Shown: positions 46,091 through 59,310 of the stretch, one piece after another
Numbering within the stretch: position 1 is the stretch's first letter
Layout of the letters: the number at the start of each line of letters is the position of its first letter
Source: Sipunculus nudus
Taxonomy: Eukaryota > Annelida > Sipuncula > Golfingiida > Sipunculidae
NCBI GenBank assembly: GCA_026874595.1
Contig: CM049306.1
Location: 14,283,019 to 14,347,018, forward strand
Direction of reading: 5' to 3'
DNA: 64,000 bases
Notes under the pieces: model-generated
Database searches by the model: none
Seen by the model: the letters and a program-made list of their open reading frames with translations, nothing else
What the model was told of the DNA's origin: nothing
Program-made: the position numbers and the translations under genes

Positions 46091-47202
46091 AAAACTTTAA
46101 TGATACTCTAGGCTTCAAAACTGTGTTGTTGCCTTCATTCAAAAAGGGACAAAAATGAAAACATTTTTGAAAATTAAAAAAAAAAAAAAATAGGTGGTTT
46201 TGGTGAAATAGAGTGTAGTCATAAGAAAAATCATAGTAAATAGAAGTTAATGATACTGTATAGGAGGTTAGACAGTATGTTCCAATCAAACTATCCAAGT
46301 ACCACTATGAAAATTCTACATAATCTTTACATTTTTATTTATTGTGAAAATGCCTATGTTTCAAGCACCTCTATACCATTCTCGTGTACAATATATCAGT
46401 ACTGATTTGATGTTAAAGAGTGGGTGCCACAGCATGGAGCAGGGCCAAGTTATCTATTTGACACTGATGTAACAATTAAGCCACGTGTCTGAGGTTAATT
46501 TGGAACATAAGCCATGTCCGGTCAGAGAAAATGTTTGCTATGTGCCGCTTGTGGCTCTAGCTCTAATGTGTAATCACTCTTGATGGATGCTGGGTTCAGG
46601 GGATCTTTCACCACAGTTATAATGACAGATTCCCATGCAAACACTGTGGAGCTAGGCCAGTCAGGGATCAACATGCATGTCAACAGTGGCCATTGTGGGC
46701 TGGAACTTGGAATCAATGTCCAGCCATATTCCAAATCACAAGGCAGGCAGAGCGCAGGGACTGTACGGTGTTGACTCAGATGCTATCACTGCTAACTGTG
46801 TGCTGCCACAGCTTTGTCCTTCAGGATCTATGGATGTGGACTCGCACAAAGTGGATATGGTTCTTATCCACACGAGGCTGGGGTTTTACTCATTTATGAA
46901 TCAACAGGAATCCATATGGATCTAATACTATTAGCTTTTCTTCAAGGAGCAGCTCGTACATTTCTCCATGTGTTTCGCAAGGTATGCTTAATGAGACTTT
47001 ATTTATTTCTTACTCACAGCTTTATTTATTGTATGTGTGATATACTGTGTGGTCCTGATATTCTGTGGGATTAAATGTGTATCAGTTTTAACAGTGACCA
47101 TATAATTACTTAAATAATAGTTTTATAGAATACATCCACAATCCTAATATGAATACTATATGCCTTATTCTTGAACTTTAATTACCCATGAAATAAAGTA
47201 TG

Positions 47203-47210
<8 letters not shown>
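46091..47210. other. No supported gene; exon-like patch inside
   Basis: 46440-46990 is less AT-rich than its surroundings, with overlapping open frames on both strands (see 46825-46981). No complete gene can be built from them. The rest is AT-rich. Confidence 0.4.
46825..46981 (+). other. Candidate internal exon (unrecognised)
   Basis: A polypyrimidine-AG acceptor ('ctttgtccttcag' ending 46824) and a donor ('cgcaag|gtatgc', 46982) bracket 157 bases with one fully open frame of 52 codons (IYGCGLAQSGYG... to ...RTFLHVFRK), starting in phase 1 and ending in phase 0. The composition looks more protein-like than elsewhere. A 52-codon open frame in such DNA arises by chance fairly often, and I recognise no family. 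Just upstream, a frame starting at 46583 has DAGFRGSF, which loosely recalls motif 3 of the dUTPase/dCTP deaminase fold, but it lies in a different frame and the other motifs are missing. Low confidence. Confidence 0.15.

Positions 47211-47279
<69 letters not shown>
47211..47279. repeat. (AT)n microsatellite, 69 bases
   Basis: Uninterrupted AT dinucleotides. Confidence 0.97.
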
Positions 47280-47283
<4 letters not shown>

Positions 47284-48639
47284 TTTGCTTCATCAAGCTG
47301 CTGTTTCTAGAAGCAATTAGCACTTTCAAGAATCATAAACACCCATTACTCCTTGACTTGTCTTAGTTTTCCTGTGTATTTCTTCTGCACAGTGAAATGA
47401 AGCATTTCCATGAGCTTACATGTACTGGACAAGCTTCTGACATTTTCAGAAATGAAAAAAAGGCCTTTAGATGATGAAGTTTTTAGCACATGCAGACATT
47501 ACACTAATGGGTCAGAGATTTGTTGGATAGCTGAATTCACTTTGAAGTTACCAACAGTGATATATTCAGAGAAGTTTCTAATACCATATCTTATTTCAAG
47601 TGGAGTAATACATATATCAGAGAATTTTCTATTAATATCTCTTATTTGAAATAATGTCATGGTCCAGTGATCATAACACAAGGAATGGTACATTAGTTAC
47701 TGTAACAAATTTAGTTGTCATCGTAATGGATCATGGTCTTGCTGTAACGGAAGACATCAAACAAGATTTGTACATGTCACAAGAAATCTGTCTGAAATCT
47801 GAAAACGCTTAACTCAGGCAATTAATCTGCCACTTACATCTTTAGCCTTGCATGGTTATTTATTAAATGATGAAAACTGGTTAGCATATGGCTCATGTGC
47901 CATAGGGTTATATCCCATACACATGAGTACTGAAGTCTACCAAATCAATGAGTGATCCGTCTAACACTGAATGGCCAATTTTTTAGTTCATTAACATTGC
48001 ATTTATGGTGCAGATCAAATGAAAGTCACTTTTTCTTGATCACAGCTGGGGCACCTGAAGGTGTACTGGAATAACAGCACATGTCAATAAAACCAACAGC
48101 TAAGGCAGCAACAAATTGATGAACAAATGGCTTTTTACCTCACTGCATAAACATTTATCCAGCAAGCTCAGCGGATTTTACCCGAGGGCACACACAGATC
48201 AGTTGTAGTAAAAGAGCAGACATTGACTAAAGCAACAAGTTAGTGAGCATAATCCCACACAGCTGGCTTCAAAGCATCAAGACATAACACCATTTATTTT
48301 TATTGAAGCAAAATCACTCTGCATACTTACTGCAGTTAGGTATTTTAATCCTTCATTTGGTTAACAATACTACTTAGAATCTCAAAAGTCTTTCCTGCAA
48401 AAAAATTGAGGCTTAATCAACAACTCAAAGTGTTTTAAGTAAATAAGCAAAATTCAACCACACTGATCTGATTCTATAACAAAGACAAATTTGAGAATAC
48501 ACCAATAAGACATGTATTAATATCTTAAATTTGGGCATTCTTTAGATTATAAACCCAATTCCAAAAGGCCATACACTGAGATCCAAGAGACAGAGTGAAG
48601 ACTAGAATGACACTCAGTTTTATCCTTATTAATAAGGCA
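47280..48639. other. No recognisable gene
   Basis: AT-rich; short overlapping frames only; no repeat partner found. Confidence 0.5.
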
Positions 48640-48815
48640 AAACAACCCTACTAGATCTGTCCCTATATCAAGATTTGCATCAAATTTCAATGGGGTTTTC
48701 CTTGGAAGTGGTAAACAATCAGTTCAGTATTTTTTCCATCACCCTGCTGAAAAACAACAAACAAACAAAAAGACAGACACAAGTGACATAACCTCCTCGG
48801 AATGGATAACAAGAT
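48640..48815 (-). repeat. Dispersed repeat R4, minus-strand copy
   Basis: Reverse complement reads 'aggaggttatgtcacttg', 'tctgtctttttgtttgtttg' and 'cagcagggtgatgg', matching the plus-strand copy at 9413-9570. Confidence 0.6.
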
Positions 48816-48898
48816 CAAAATTAGGCCAACTGCAACTGGGCAGAATAAAATATGCCTCTTTTGTAGTGAAGCAGATATTTTACATATATTCACTTTAA

Positions 48899-49164
48899 CC
48901 CTTTACTGTTTACAAGCCACTAAAGAGCACTCTAAATGGGCAACTAGAATGCCATGATATGTATAGATTCTTTCAGGACAAAAATATTGCATATTATTTC
49001 TAAGTTTCAATGATTTTCAATAATCTTCAGCAAACCCTCTTAGTGGGAAATGTTGAAAATTTTATAAAGATACAAAAAAAGCTTGAAAAGATATGGCTGT
49101 TAGTGTAAATATTAATAGTGTCAGAATTTGTCGGAAATCCAAAATAAATGTAAACAGTAAAGGG
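48899..49164. mobile_element. piggyBac-type MITE (266 bp)
   Basis: Perfect 16-base terminal inverted repeats CCCTTTACTGTTTACA (48899-48914; complement at 49149-49164), flanked by TTAA on both sides (48895-48898 and 49165-49168). TTAA duplications with CCC-starting ends are the hallmark of piggyBac elements. The 266-bp length and lack of coding sequence make it non-autonomous. Identity of the ends suggests a fairly recent copy. Confidence 0.9.
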
Positions 49165-49168
49165 TTAA

Positions 49169-50953
49169 TACTGGTCCAGAAAACTTAAATAAAAGGTCAA
49201 TCCAGACAAGAACTAAAGGCTCAGGCTGGTTTTGTTAAAAAAGCCCCCATGGATGAGCTCCTGTTGGGATTTATAATCTTTCAAAAAGGGAAAAGGTCCT
49301 GTACCATATAAAGAACCACAAAGCTTGAATGGTATGCTCCTTATGAGACAGATCATTTTTTTTCAAGTGTTGTTAAAATATTTAGATATATTTCTGAACA
49401 AACCAGGAAAATGACAGAGAAAGAGAACAAAAAAGGAAGAAAACTGGTCAAACCATGGTACAGTACTAGATGTTCAGCAGCAAACCTGGACAAGCACAGC
49501 TGTCCCAGACACGGGCTAAGGGGCACCTCTATTAAATATTACATGTTTCCTGCATTTATAAATTCTACAAATGCTAGCTGTTCTGGCTGCCTTAAATGTT
49601 AATTTTCCAGTGCTGGACACACCTAAGAGGCAGTACATGTGGATGCTGGAACATATAATTTTTGGAAGACCACTGGCTTCTAAGTCAACTGTACTTATTT
49701 ATACCATTCTGTGTCATATGTTTTCTGCCATATTTTACAGTAGAATATTGTATTTTGACAGCTGCAAGATGTATAAAAGTATCAGCAAATATCTAGGGAG
49801 GAAAAAACCTTTATATCAAATAGTTTTGTTCATAATAAATTTCAACAGCTGCATTGTACTGACAATGGAGGCACCACACAAATGACAAAACCAACCATTC
49901 TAAAAATGTCTTTGTGATATACAAATCATTTTTTTTATGAAACAAATTTGTTTTTCAATAGATACAGAGCAATATTGCATGCACAGCTGTTTTTTATCAT
50001 CTATAAATGGTTTACCTAAAAATAATAGATCACATGTACCATGTAAGAGCAATTAAGTATACAACAAATTAAGCAGAATGTTTTCAGTATTATACTTTGG
50101 TACTGTACTACAAAATGGGTCTTTCAAATGCCATATTGACTGACATTTCAGCCAAAGTTACTGCCTATGTAGCAGATAGTACCTGCAGTTTTTTTTGTAA
50201 TCATATTGTATCATGTAATATACACCATACAGAGTTACAATGTATGAAAATTTATAATTATCAATATCAAAAGATATACTGTATGAAATAAATACTTGAT
50301 ATTGTTACCAATCTTACTAACACATTAATATCAAATAACAGAATGTGTCAGATAAATGCCAGACTGTTTTATCACTTTGTCAACATTATCTGTACTAATG
50401 ATAAATGTACAAATGAATAAATACAATTTATTGTCATCAATATTCTAAACATTATCTTTCTAAAACACCAGATGATGAAATTAATACTATACACTATTAC
50501 AAATTTGTCAACATAATCAGTACAAAGTGACTGTATTTGAATGTACTACCTTAGCATAGCCCTTTTGGGCATAAGCCAGCAAAATGTCAAGGTTACTTTG
50601 ATCAACGCATGCATGAGAAGCACCAAATAAACATTTACACAATATATCAATTTACGGATTTTGACAATAACTTTGATAGCCATTGAACTACCCTGTAAAC
50701 AGGAATTTATTGTTGAACAGTAATGGTCTCATTAGGATTCTCAGTTGGGATAATTAATTGATATACTGAACAATATGAAAATCCACCATATGGTACTGAC
50801 TGTGTCACATTTTCACATATTATTTGGCTGTATCTAGGGAAATCGTTAAATGGTAGCATACAAGTGTTGTATCTATTACATTCCTGATAGTGAAATCATT
50901 CAATCAAAAAGGAGATATTCACTGATGAGCAACTGTTAAATTTATGGCATGAA

Positions 50954-50955
<2 letters not shown>
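49169..50955. other. No recognisable gene
   Basis: A 104-codon plus-strand frame (49571-49885) and a 63-codon frame just before it overlap in different phases; neither resembles a known protein. 50370-50550 has two weak similar stretches ('tttgtcaacat.atc.gtac') about 128 bases apart. Confidence 0.45.

Positions 50956-51040
<85 letters not shown>
50956..51040. repeat. (TA)n microsatellite, 85 bases
   Basis: Uninterrupted TA dinucleotides, the longest in the window. Confidence 0.97.
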
Positions 51041-51043
<3 letters not shown>

Positions 51044-51987
51044 AAGTTCCAATGCAATTATTTGTGGCTCCTTACAAGAAGGAATAAAGGAATGTATAAT
51101 CATTAATGGATGTGGCTGGCACTGATAATTATAGATGGCTCTGACATGACTAGATATAAATTAAATACAATCTTTATCATTATATTTTTAGGTTTTTCCA
51201 AGTCTGGTTTCACATGAGACAAAACCAATTTTCAGAATTAACCAAGGTATGTAAAAGCAAGTTCAGGGCAGCGGAAACAGGTAGCCTTTTTGGCTTCCAC
51301 AAGCAATATTATTATTTAAATATTTGTTACTCTTTTTATGAAAATATTGATAATTAATTACTGATAATCTTGTGCTGATAATTGATTTTCCCCCTGATAC
51401 TCATCACTAGTGTCATCAATGATCATCACTAGATCCAGGCTGATACTGAATGTTAAAACTTCTAAAAAAAAGAAAATGCAGCACTATTTCATATGTTGTC
51501 ATCCTATACAGGCACTTTAACTCTTACTGCAGTCCTAGTGAGGTTTCAGGGCTGGCACTATACACTAGACCACCATGCTGATTGAGCTGCAATATATCAA
51601 AGGTGGTATCATTGGTGCAATATATTGTAGCGAACCTGAGGGACAGAAACCATAAACATATAGTTATACTGATAGACAGGGAACAAATGTCTTTGTTTCA
51701 CATTTTAATCTGGTGAAAATGGGATCCTATTAATGATGGTTCTTAAATTGTCAGGTGAGCCAAATAAAGGACCATTTGACAAATTTCAGTGGAAACAGAA
51801 TGCTCTTATCAGGAAGTGACAAGCAGGAAGTGATAAAAGAATCTAAGTGTATACTCATGGAACCTCATAAATACTCCTGGAGAATGTAACGAACTCGATC
51901 ATGTGTTTATTTGAAAGCCCACCTCTGTTTGGAACAATATGGTCAAGAGCACTGCAAATGAGCATTATATGCCCATCCTGTATCTGG
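51041..51987. other. No recognisable gene
   Basis: AT-rich with frequent stops in all frames. Nothing recognised. Confidence 0.5.
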
Positions 51988-52410
51988 TGACCTCTGACCT
52001 CATTTAATATATGTGAATTTTGATGAGAAGGAATTCAGGTGAGAAACTCTACTGGTAAATATTCATAATGAGTTTCAAGAAAATCCATAGGAATTTGGTA
52101 AGTCACCAAGGTGTCTTCTTAGTGTGGTGTCCTCTGACCTCAGTAAATATGCATGGATTTTGCTAGAAATCGCACTTAGGTGAGATAATTTATTGATTTA
52201 AATTTCTGATATGTTTGATTAAAATCCTTTATATCCTTAATAAGTTATCGCTGCCACACCACAAAGTAGCCTAATGACCTGTGACCTTATAAAATATGCG
52301 TGGATATTGCCCATAATTGAACTCCTGCCAGATAATCTGTTGGTAAGTAGTCATGGTGAGTTTGGTGAAAATCTATCAATGCCCCAGTAATTTATTGTGG
52401 CGACAATAAA
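51988..52410 (+). repeat. Tandem repeat, ~140-147-bp unit, three copies
   Basis: Units start with 'gtgacctctgacct' (51987), 'gtgtcctctgacct' (52127) and 'atgacctgtgacct' (52274). Each then has 'aatat.tg.at.gattttg', 'ggtgaga.a', 'ggtaa.ta.tcat..tgagttt' and 'gaaaatc.at'. The first and third openings are perfect DR1 sites on the minus strand (51988-52000 and 52275-52287). Confidence 0.8.
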
Positions 52411-55400
52411 AATTGACGGAAGGTTTATCATAAAACTCCCGTCATAAGACAGGCATATAATAAAATGGGAAGACATCATATTTGGAGACAGCTAGTGTTT
52501 TTATCTGGCATGTTTGCCTTGGCATAGCCAATACCATGATGGTAAAAGCATAGCGTATAAATAAGGGGCAAAAAAGTATTCAAAACCTGGGTAATCATTC
52601 AATAATTGTAGTTTAATTGAATATTCAGATGCTGAGTGTAACTTTCAGTCATTTTGTATTGTAAGCTTTTGTAAATTAAAAACTATAAGATTTAAAAAGG
52701 AGCTTTGTCTTGAACAATTACAGATTTCCTGTCCAGTATTACTAATAATTTCAGACACTGATTATTGCGTTAAGCTGTATTATGATATAAGATACAGGTG
52801 GTCAGCCACAGGGCTTGGCAGGGCTGATAGTAAAAGATACATCACTGTCAGTGAGCTAGAACAGGCTGGCTGCCATGCTGAACTGGTCACAGTGACAGCA
52901 AGCCATAAATCACTTGAAGCAGGACTGGCTGGAGGTGTTAATGCAAAACAAATTCACTGTTCTTCTCATTAAGCATCTAATTTATTATGAAAGTCACTTG
53001 AGTTGTTTCCTATTGTAATGGCATTTCACATATCATGACTGACGTGGAATGATTACTTTATACATCCTGTGACAAGACTATACCACATGAGGCTACAGAC
53101 TATGCCCTGTCCGGGTGTTAATCATTCAACTGTTGTGGGCTGGCTAAATCATGTAATATCCTATAAGCTTATCAAATGATGGGCTAGGAAGTTAATATAT
53201 TGGTAATACCTGAATCTCTGCCATCCATCACATCTGTCTCTGTCTACTTCTGATGGTTAGCCTGTCTTCACCAGTTCCCTCCTCAGCCTTACAGGTTGCC
53301 ATGGTTTTGACCTGATCTTTTCCAACTCTTTTTTTTTTATTTTGATATTGACAGTCAGCCATATGTAAAGAATATATTACCCATAAAAATGAAAAAAAAA
53401 GTGTGAGGAATACTTGTATTTTCCAAGGGGAATGGTAATGTAATCTACAGCTAGGCTTGGGCATAAAAAAACAAGAATCCATCAATAAGGCATCATTTAG
53501 TCATAAATTAATATTTATAGCTATCTACTGCAAAACTGACATGTTGTCATTTGAATGAAAGTGGGCCTTATATCTTGATAACATCTGGTGTGTTTATTTT
53601 GCAGCAGTTTAAGACTGATTTACATTTTATTTTCACTTTAAAGTATAAGTAATGCATTAATTACATCAGTAATATATTCCATTATTTGGAACAGAGAAAT
53701 GGGTGTGCATCAAAAAAGGAAACACTTTATTTGTGTTATTTCCTGAAATAACATCACTGCCAAAGTTCTTGCCTGAAGTAATTTGTAAAGGGACATGCAC
53801 ATTATAAGGCACTCGCAACAACTTGAAAACTCTACCAATTTTGAATCTGTCAACATATCCAGTATCCAGTTTGGAAGTATTTTGACACTACCAAGCCTAG
53901 CTGTTTTCTATTCTCTGAATATAAAGTGCAGAAGCTGAAATATGAAAGACACTTTGTCTAAATGCTAATGGGACAGCTAGTCTTATTTTGAGCATCGAGG
54001 CCACTGTAGAATAAAATACAGATTTTGAGTAACCTGATAAAGTTAATTTTCCTACAACTCAAAGCGAATAATTTAGATTTGGTACCATTTTCATGCCTAA
54101 TACTGCAATTTGATGGGAAGTCAAGGTTTGGGTGAAATTTGAGTTTCCTTGTAACCAGAGACTCACTAATTGCTTTATAGATCATCATCTGAGGAGGACC
54201 CAGAATAAGTCTTTGTCCTTCCTGCCAGCCATACCTGGTGATTCTGGAGCAGTTTAAAGGGATGAAAACCTATACTATGACATCATGCACAAGACCTTAT
54301 CTGGGCATATACAGATGGTGGCCTTCAGAAGAAGAATACTGAAACACCTGAAACAATTCTAAAATCAAAGCCTATGACTAAAACTAATTGCATGATGCTT
54401 AATATACCTGACTTTGATACAAAAGAGGAGCTTGACTTTACATATCCTAAGATTAAAATTTTCTCTAAAAAAGATTCAATTTTGAAAAATATATCAGTAA
54501 CTAAAAAGATATAATGAGCACAAATCAGGGAGCTGCACAATTTAAATTTCTCCATAAATAGGGTGTTAATAAACTGTGGATATAAAAACATTCAGCTTCA
54601 GTGCTTGTTTATTCTTTGTATCCTGATATGTTAGTAACCTGTTATTTGTAAGTGTTGATTATATCTGAAAGGGGATATTATTTAAATATGTATATAACTA
54701 TGGGTTTGTTGGATATAGTTCATATATAGGTTCACAGCTGCATCATGCTTAACCAGAATTTGTAAATAACAATGGCTGGTCATCATTTTACAATAAAAAA
54801 TTTGACATAGGATTACTACCTAAATACTTAAATGTCACACTTTTTTAAAGTTTATATCTGATATCAAACTATAAAAAAAAAAGAAAAAATATAATAAAAG
54901 TAACAGTTACATATTTTTTATAGAGTTCTAAATAAGGAAGCTATGATGTTATTGCAGCAGTGCAGCATATATTATTTCCAAGATGATATGACAGCCAAGT
55001 GACAAAGACAGCCTGTGGCTTTCTCTGAAGCCACAAAATACCAGCAAACACCTGTAATTGATGCAGCTCCAGGGCTGCCATGGGTGGTCCCAGAGCAAAC
55101 AGGAAAAAAATTTGCCAACACAAAGAAACAGGATCGGGTTTTAGCACCTTTGATTCTGCTGGGCTTTAGATGACATCAGCAGATAATTTATAATACTACT
55201 ACATCAGGCTGGCACTTTTTTGCCAGCTTAGTACAGTCTGGAGCAGTGCTGGCCATGTAAAGCTGGCATCTGATTTGATGACACTGATCACAAGTTATGG
55301 TGTGGTCTGTTAAAATCCCATCATGACTTATGGCCAAGTTATACAATACCAGACCTCATTTATTGTCTTTTCCGCACATATGACATTCATACAAAACCTA

Positions 55401-56309
55401 TATTTAGAAAGCATCTACTTCAAGGGAAAATTATTACATGCTAAATACAGGGAAAGGTCCTTTCATAGTTCTTTAGTATAGGCAGGGTATTACAGGATTC
55501 CAATCATGACTTAAAGGAATTTATAACTTTCAGATCTTCATTCTCTACAATCTTTGAACATGTGGTATGAAATGTATGTACAATACCCTTTGTTATTCAG
55601 GAACAAACAAAAGGAAGTTTTATTATCTAATAAAAGAAAGGTCAATGTTATTGTATAGATCCATACTGTTCACATGTTGTTTATGTTCCCAGTAAATCAC
55701 TTTCAAATTTTTTATCTGATTATATGAGACATCATAGTGACATATGTACAATATCAACTGGTATATAGCTAGCAAGCAAGATTCATTGGTAGTTTTATCT
55801 ACTGATGTCCGGCAATAAGTCTAGGGGAGTTTTATTTCTGGTAAAACACAAGAAATGGTTATTTGATGGATTCAGATTGATTAAAAGTTATTGTTGTGGT
55901 CTATTTTAATTCAGGACAACAGTTTGTAGATGTTTTATACTGCACCATACCTTGATTTATAGTTTGTCATTTTTATGTTTAAATGGATGCCATATACACA
56001 CCATCCATTGTTCGCTTGTTTTGTTTATAATATGAATAAATGCAGGAAAGTCTTATATCATAGACCTTTATCTTCACAGTACGGACTGGTAATTAGCCTA
56101 TATGTATATTGCAGTTGTGATATATTTCTTATATACTGGTACAGATGATACAACAGCTCACTCATTAATTTTTAGAATTATACATATGTACAGAAGTCTT
56201 TAAAAGTGAAGAGCTGACATATTTTTTAACAGGTGATCATATAAACACAACAAACGTATGAAACAAATATACGTAATAAAATGTAAAATGATCAGATATA
56301 TATTATAAG
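52411..56309. other. No recognisable gene
   Basis: AT-rich, with short frames such as 54325-54591 (88 codons, minus) that are AT-driven. No within-window repeat match. Confidence 0.5.
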
Positions 56310-56447
56310 TATTCACAAACATATTTTTTAAATATAGCAATATAGTAAATATATAGTTATAATGAAACTTATAAAAGTCTTCACAAAGATATTTTTTAAA
56401 CATAGTAATAAAGTTTATATACAGTTATAATTTAACTTATATGTAAT
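56310..56447. repeat. 69-bp tandem duplication
   Basis: 'ttcacaaacatattttttaa' at about 56311 and 'ttcacaaagatattttttaa' at about 56380 open two similar units that continue 'atag.aata.agt..atata' and 'agttataat..aacttata'. Confidence 0.75.
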
Positions 56448-57396
56448 TTAGCATTCAGATAAATAATACATATGATTTCTCAACAAATCAGAATAATTAC
56501 TGTTGTTCAAATAAAACACTTGGCAAAAGTGGCATATGGGCTTCAATATTTAAACTGTTTGATCAAGGCAAACAATAAGCATATGGTAATGAATAGGTCT
56601 GTGTGAATGTTCTAGAAAACTGTTATGTTTCAACTGTTTGTGTTCTATCAACCATGTCTTAATATAAACAGAAATCACACAAAGCAAAAGTCAATTAACA
56701 TCACACTGGGAAATTTGTAGTGTGGAACATGGCAGTCTCTATATTGATTATGTATAAAAAAACTGGCCACCTTATTTCAAAACCTATCAAAGTGTGTTAA
56801 CTGGCACATGGATTTACCTAAATCAGAATTCAGGACCAACATATCATAACAATAGCACAGCTTTCCTTCCTACCACTAACATTAACAAATTAACTAAGAA
56901 TATTGTGTTTTACCTTTAGCTGAAGGTAATAACTGAAACCACTGACTAGAGTGATTATAATATTCATAATAACTTTTTCATTTTCCCCAGATATTGTACT
57001 AAATTTTATAATAAAATAATGACATCCTATACATGAGTAAAGTGCCAAGAGTAAGTTTTTATAGACATTTAGTCTTGATGTTCATCTTGTCTATCTGGTC
57101 TCACTCTCAGCATTATCAAATACATCACTGTCTGCTCTTATTACCCCTTTGCAGGACACCTTCACTCATAAACTGCTCCCAGTAGCTGTACCATGGGCAG
57201 AAATAGACAGGTTTGATGTTTCCTTTTCATGGGTTATTAAAGGAATGAATAAAAAACATGTTTAATGCTGATTGAAAATTGAACCTATTCTGAAATAATT
57301 ACAGCCTCCATCTAGCAACTAATTAAAGGTCTGGCTGAGAGGAAGATTATATACATGCTCATGATGTATGGCCTATCCATACAGGTTTAATGCATA
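56448..57396. other. No recognisable gene
   Basis: AT-rich and featureless. Confidence 0.5.
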
Positions 57397-57399
57397 TAA

Positions 57400-57798
57400 A
57401 GCTTTGTTTCCATGTATCCGCAAAAAACGTATCCGCAAAAGACGTACGTACGTTCTATAGTGTGCAATCTGCAAAAACTGTTTCCATAAGTACGTACGTT
57501 TTTCTTGTGGATAACCTTTAATGTGCCTCTTTTTAAACTGCAAGGACGACAGGCAGGAAGAAGGTCAATATGTCTCATCACACCCGGCGCCGGGGCACTG
57601 TTGGGAAATGTATAGGCATTTTTGCCAACCATAAAACGGATGAATTGCTCACCGATCCGTTTCGATGCTGTCAGCTTTTGCGGATATGCATGCGGAGCAC
57701 GTTAAAACTGACATATGTAAACAGTTCATCTTAAAAAGAGGGATCCGATTTTTTGCGTACGAGATGTACGAGATTTACGGATGAATGGAAACACAGCT
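57400..57798. mobile_element. CpG-rich PIF/Harbinger-type element (399 bp)
   Basis: TAA duplications at 57397-57399 and 57799-57801 flank imperfect inverted termini: AGCTTTGTTTCCATGTATCC at the left and, reverse-complemented, AGCTGTGTTTCCATTCATCC at the right. The subterminal parts have many 'tatccgcaaaa' and 'cgtacg' motifs. TWA duplication fits PIF/Harbinger. The element is much richer in CpG than its surroundings ('acgtacgtacg', 'ccggcgccgggg'). Short frames inside (57387-57632 minus; 57570-57731 plus, 53 codons) have no transposase or Myb motif I can point to. Confidence 0.75.
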
Positions 57799-58078
57799 TA
57801 AGACGTAGGCATATAAATCTTCAGGCCTCAAAACTGTGTAATACTGCAATACGAAAAATTATTACACTATTTTTTATGATCTCATCTTGCTAACCAGACT
57901 AATCTGTCTCTCTAATATCCCCCTTAGTTCATAGACAAGGCAGGCAGGTATTCCTGCAGTTTAAGCACCAGGATCTGTATCACTAGAGAGACCAGAGAGT
58001 CGTCATATAACTGAAGAATCCCAGTTAGTGTACAGAGCAGGTACATCTGCTGTGGCCAGATATTCAGTCATATTTAAA

Positions 58079-59112
58079 CTAGAATACGGGTAGACCACAA
58101 GCGACTACATGTCTCTGCCATATCACAGAGGCGTGGGTAAAGTATAGGCATGGAATATTCCTGACATGACATGACTCCAAATTTATGGCATCAGATGTCA
58201 ATTAAACTCCTTTATATATGTGCTATTTTCACCAATAACAGACCTACAGATGCATACACCATGCAAGATTTTAGGCTAAGACACTAATCCACTACAGAGA
58301 AAAAGTGCATTAATGTATTCTATAACAAGGCCTTCTGGTCTAATAGGAGCCTGTGCAATGGGATATACACCAGGTATAATACTTCAATGTCAGACCATTA
58401 CTTTTCAAGTACATGTGTAACATGTATTGCAAGTACTAAACGTTTTGAACATTGAAGAAACAATTACAAAAATATTATAGACCGTATCCAAGAACTATGG
58501 ACATGCACAATTTCAGGCCAATGGCAAACTGCTCCAGAGAAAAGGGCATTAATGTATTCTAAGAAAATGGGAAGGTAGGTGGCACCACCGGTCTCGTCTA
58601 CGAGAAAACTTTCCAAGATGAATGTACATGCCAAATTTCATACAAATACATTGAACCACTCCTGAGACATGAGCAATTTTGACCTAAATCAAATGTACAA
58701 ATGAGCATCACACAAAAAAGGGATGCAGATGGCACCACCAGTCTTGAATACGAGATGGAGGTATCGAAGATCTGTGAACATGCACATTTTCAGACTAATG
58801 AACTAAACCAATCACTAAGACAACAGATGGCAAATGCATGGATGGACGCAATGCAGAAATCATTGTAGATGGTGCCACCAATCTTGAGTAGGGATGGAGA
58901 GATCCAAGATCTAGTGACATGCAAAATTTCAGCTCCTGAGATATGGGCTGTTATCAAGAAGACACTCAGATTCATACCGCACAATAAGGACTGCAGGTGG
59001 CACCACCAGTCTTTGTTAGACACAGCTACATAAATGAGTAAATAACTATTCTGGGTTCAGGAAAGATCAGTCCAAGGGTCTCAGAGGAGATCTCTGGAAA
59101 CGAACGCGACAG
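58079..59112 (-). mobile_element. Helitron-like non-autonomous element 3 (diverged)
   Basis: Minus-strand 3' end CTAG at 58079-58082 and 'gggtagaccacaagcgactac', whose hairpin has decayed on one arm. Inside are an R6 module (58324-58480) and four ~145-bp units opening near 58575, 58728, 58873 and 58990 with 'gtaggtggcaccacc'-type cores, mostly carrying CpG-decayed versions. The right end shares 'gtctcagaggagatctctgg' and 'aaacgaacgc' with the ends of elements 1 and 2, then breaks off into repeat R1. Confidence 0.65.
58324..58480. repeat. Module R6, copy inside Helitron-like element 3
   Basis: 'aacaaggccttctggtctaa', 'cctgtgcaatggga', 'caccaggtataata', 'accattacttttcaagtaca' and 'gaagaaacaattaca'. 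More diverged than the other copies; the AGGCCT palindromes are partly lost. Confidence 0.7.
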
Positions 59113-59310
59113 TGGAATCTCAGTGCTCAGGAACTAAGGCTCAATGACTCGGGGGGGGGGGGGGGGGGGGGGAGGGGGGGAATTACAACACCATTGGATA
59201 TAAATACAGAATACAGAATTAAACTCAATGGTGCTTACGGGGACTGGTGGCAGTTAACGCAATTCTGCATATATGTAAAGGATAAAATTTAAAAGTGTTT
59301 TTAAATATTT
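59113..59310. repeat. Dispersed repeat R1, copy 3 (left part, with poly-G)
   Basis: 'ctcagtgctcaggaact', then a G run at 59151-59180 with one A, then 'ttggatataaatacagaata', 'ggtgcttacggggactggtg' and 'aaaggataaaattt', matching 12-190. It stops at the sharp border of the next R6 module. Confidence 0.8.

Noticed and set aside
57387-57632. 81-codon minus-strand frame in the Harbinger-type element
   Set aside because: Crosses the element border and shows no transposase or Myb-like motif.
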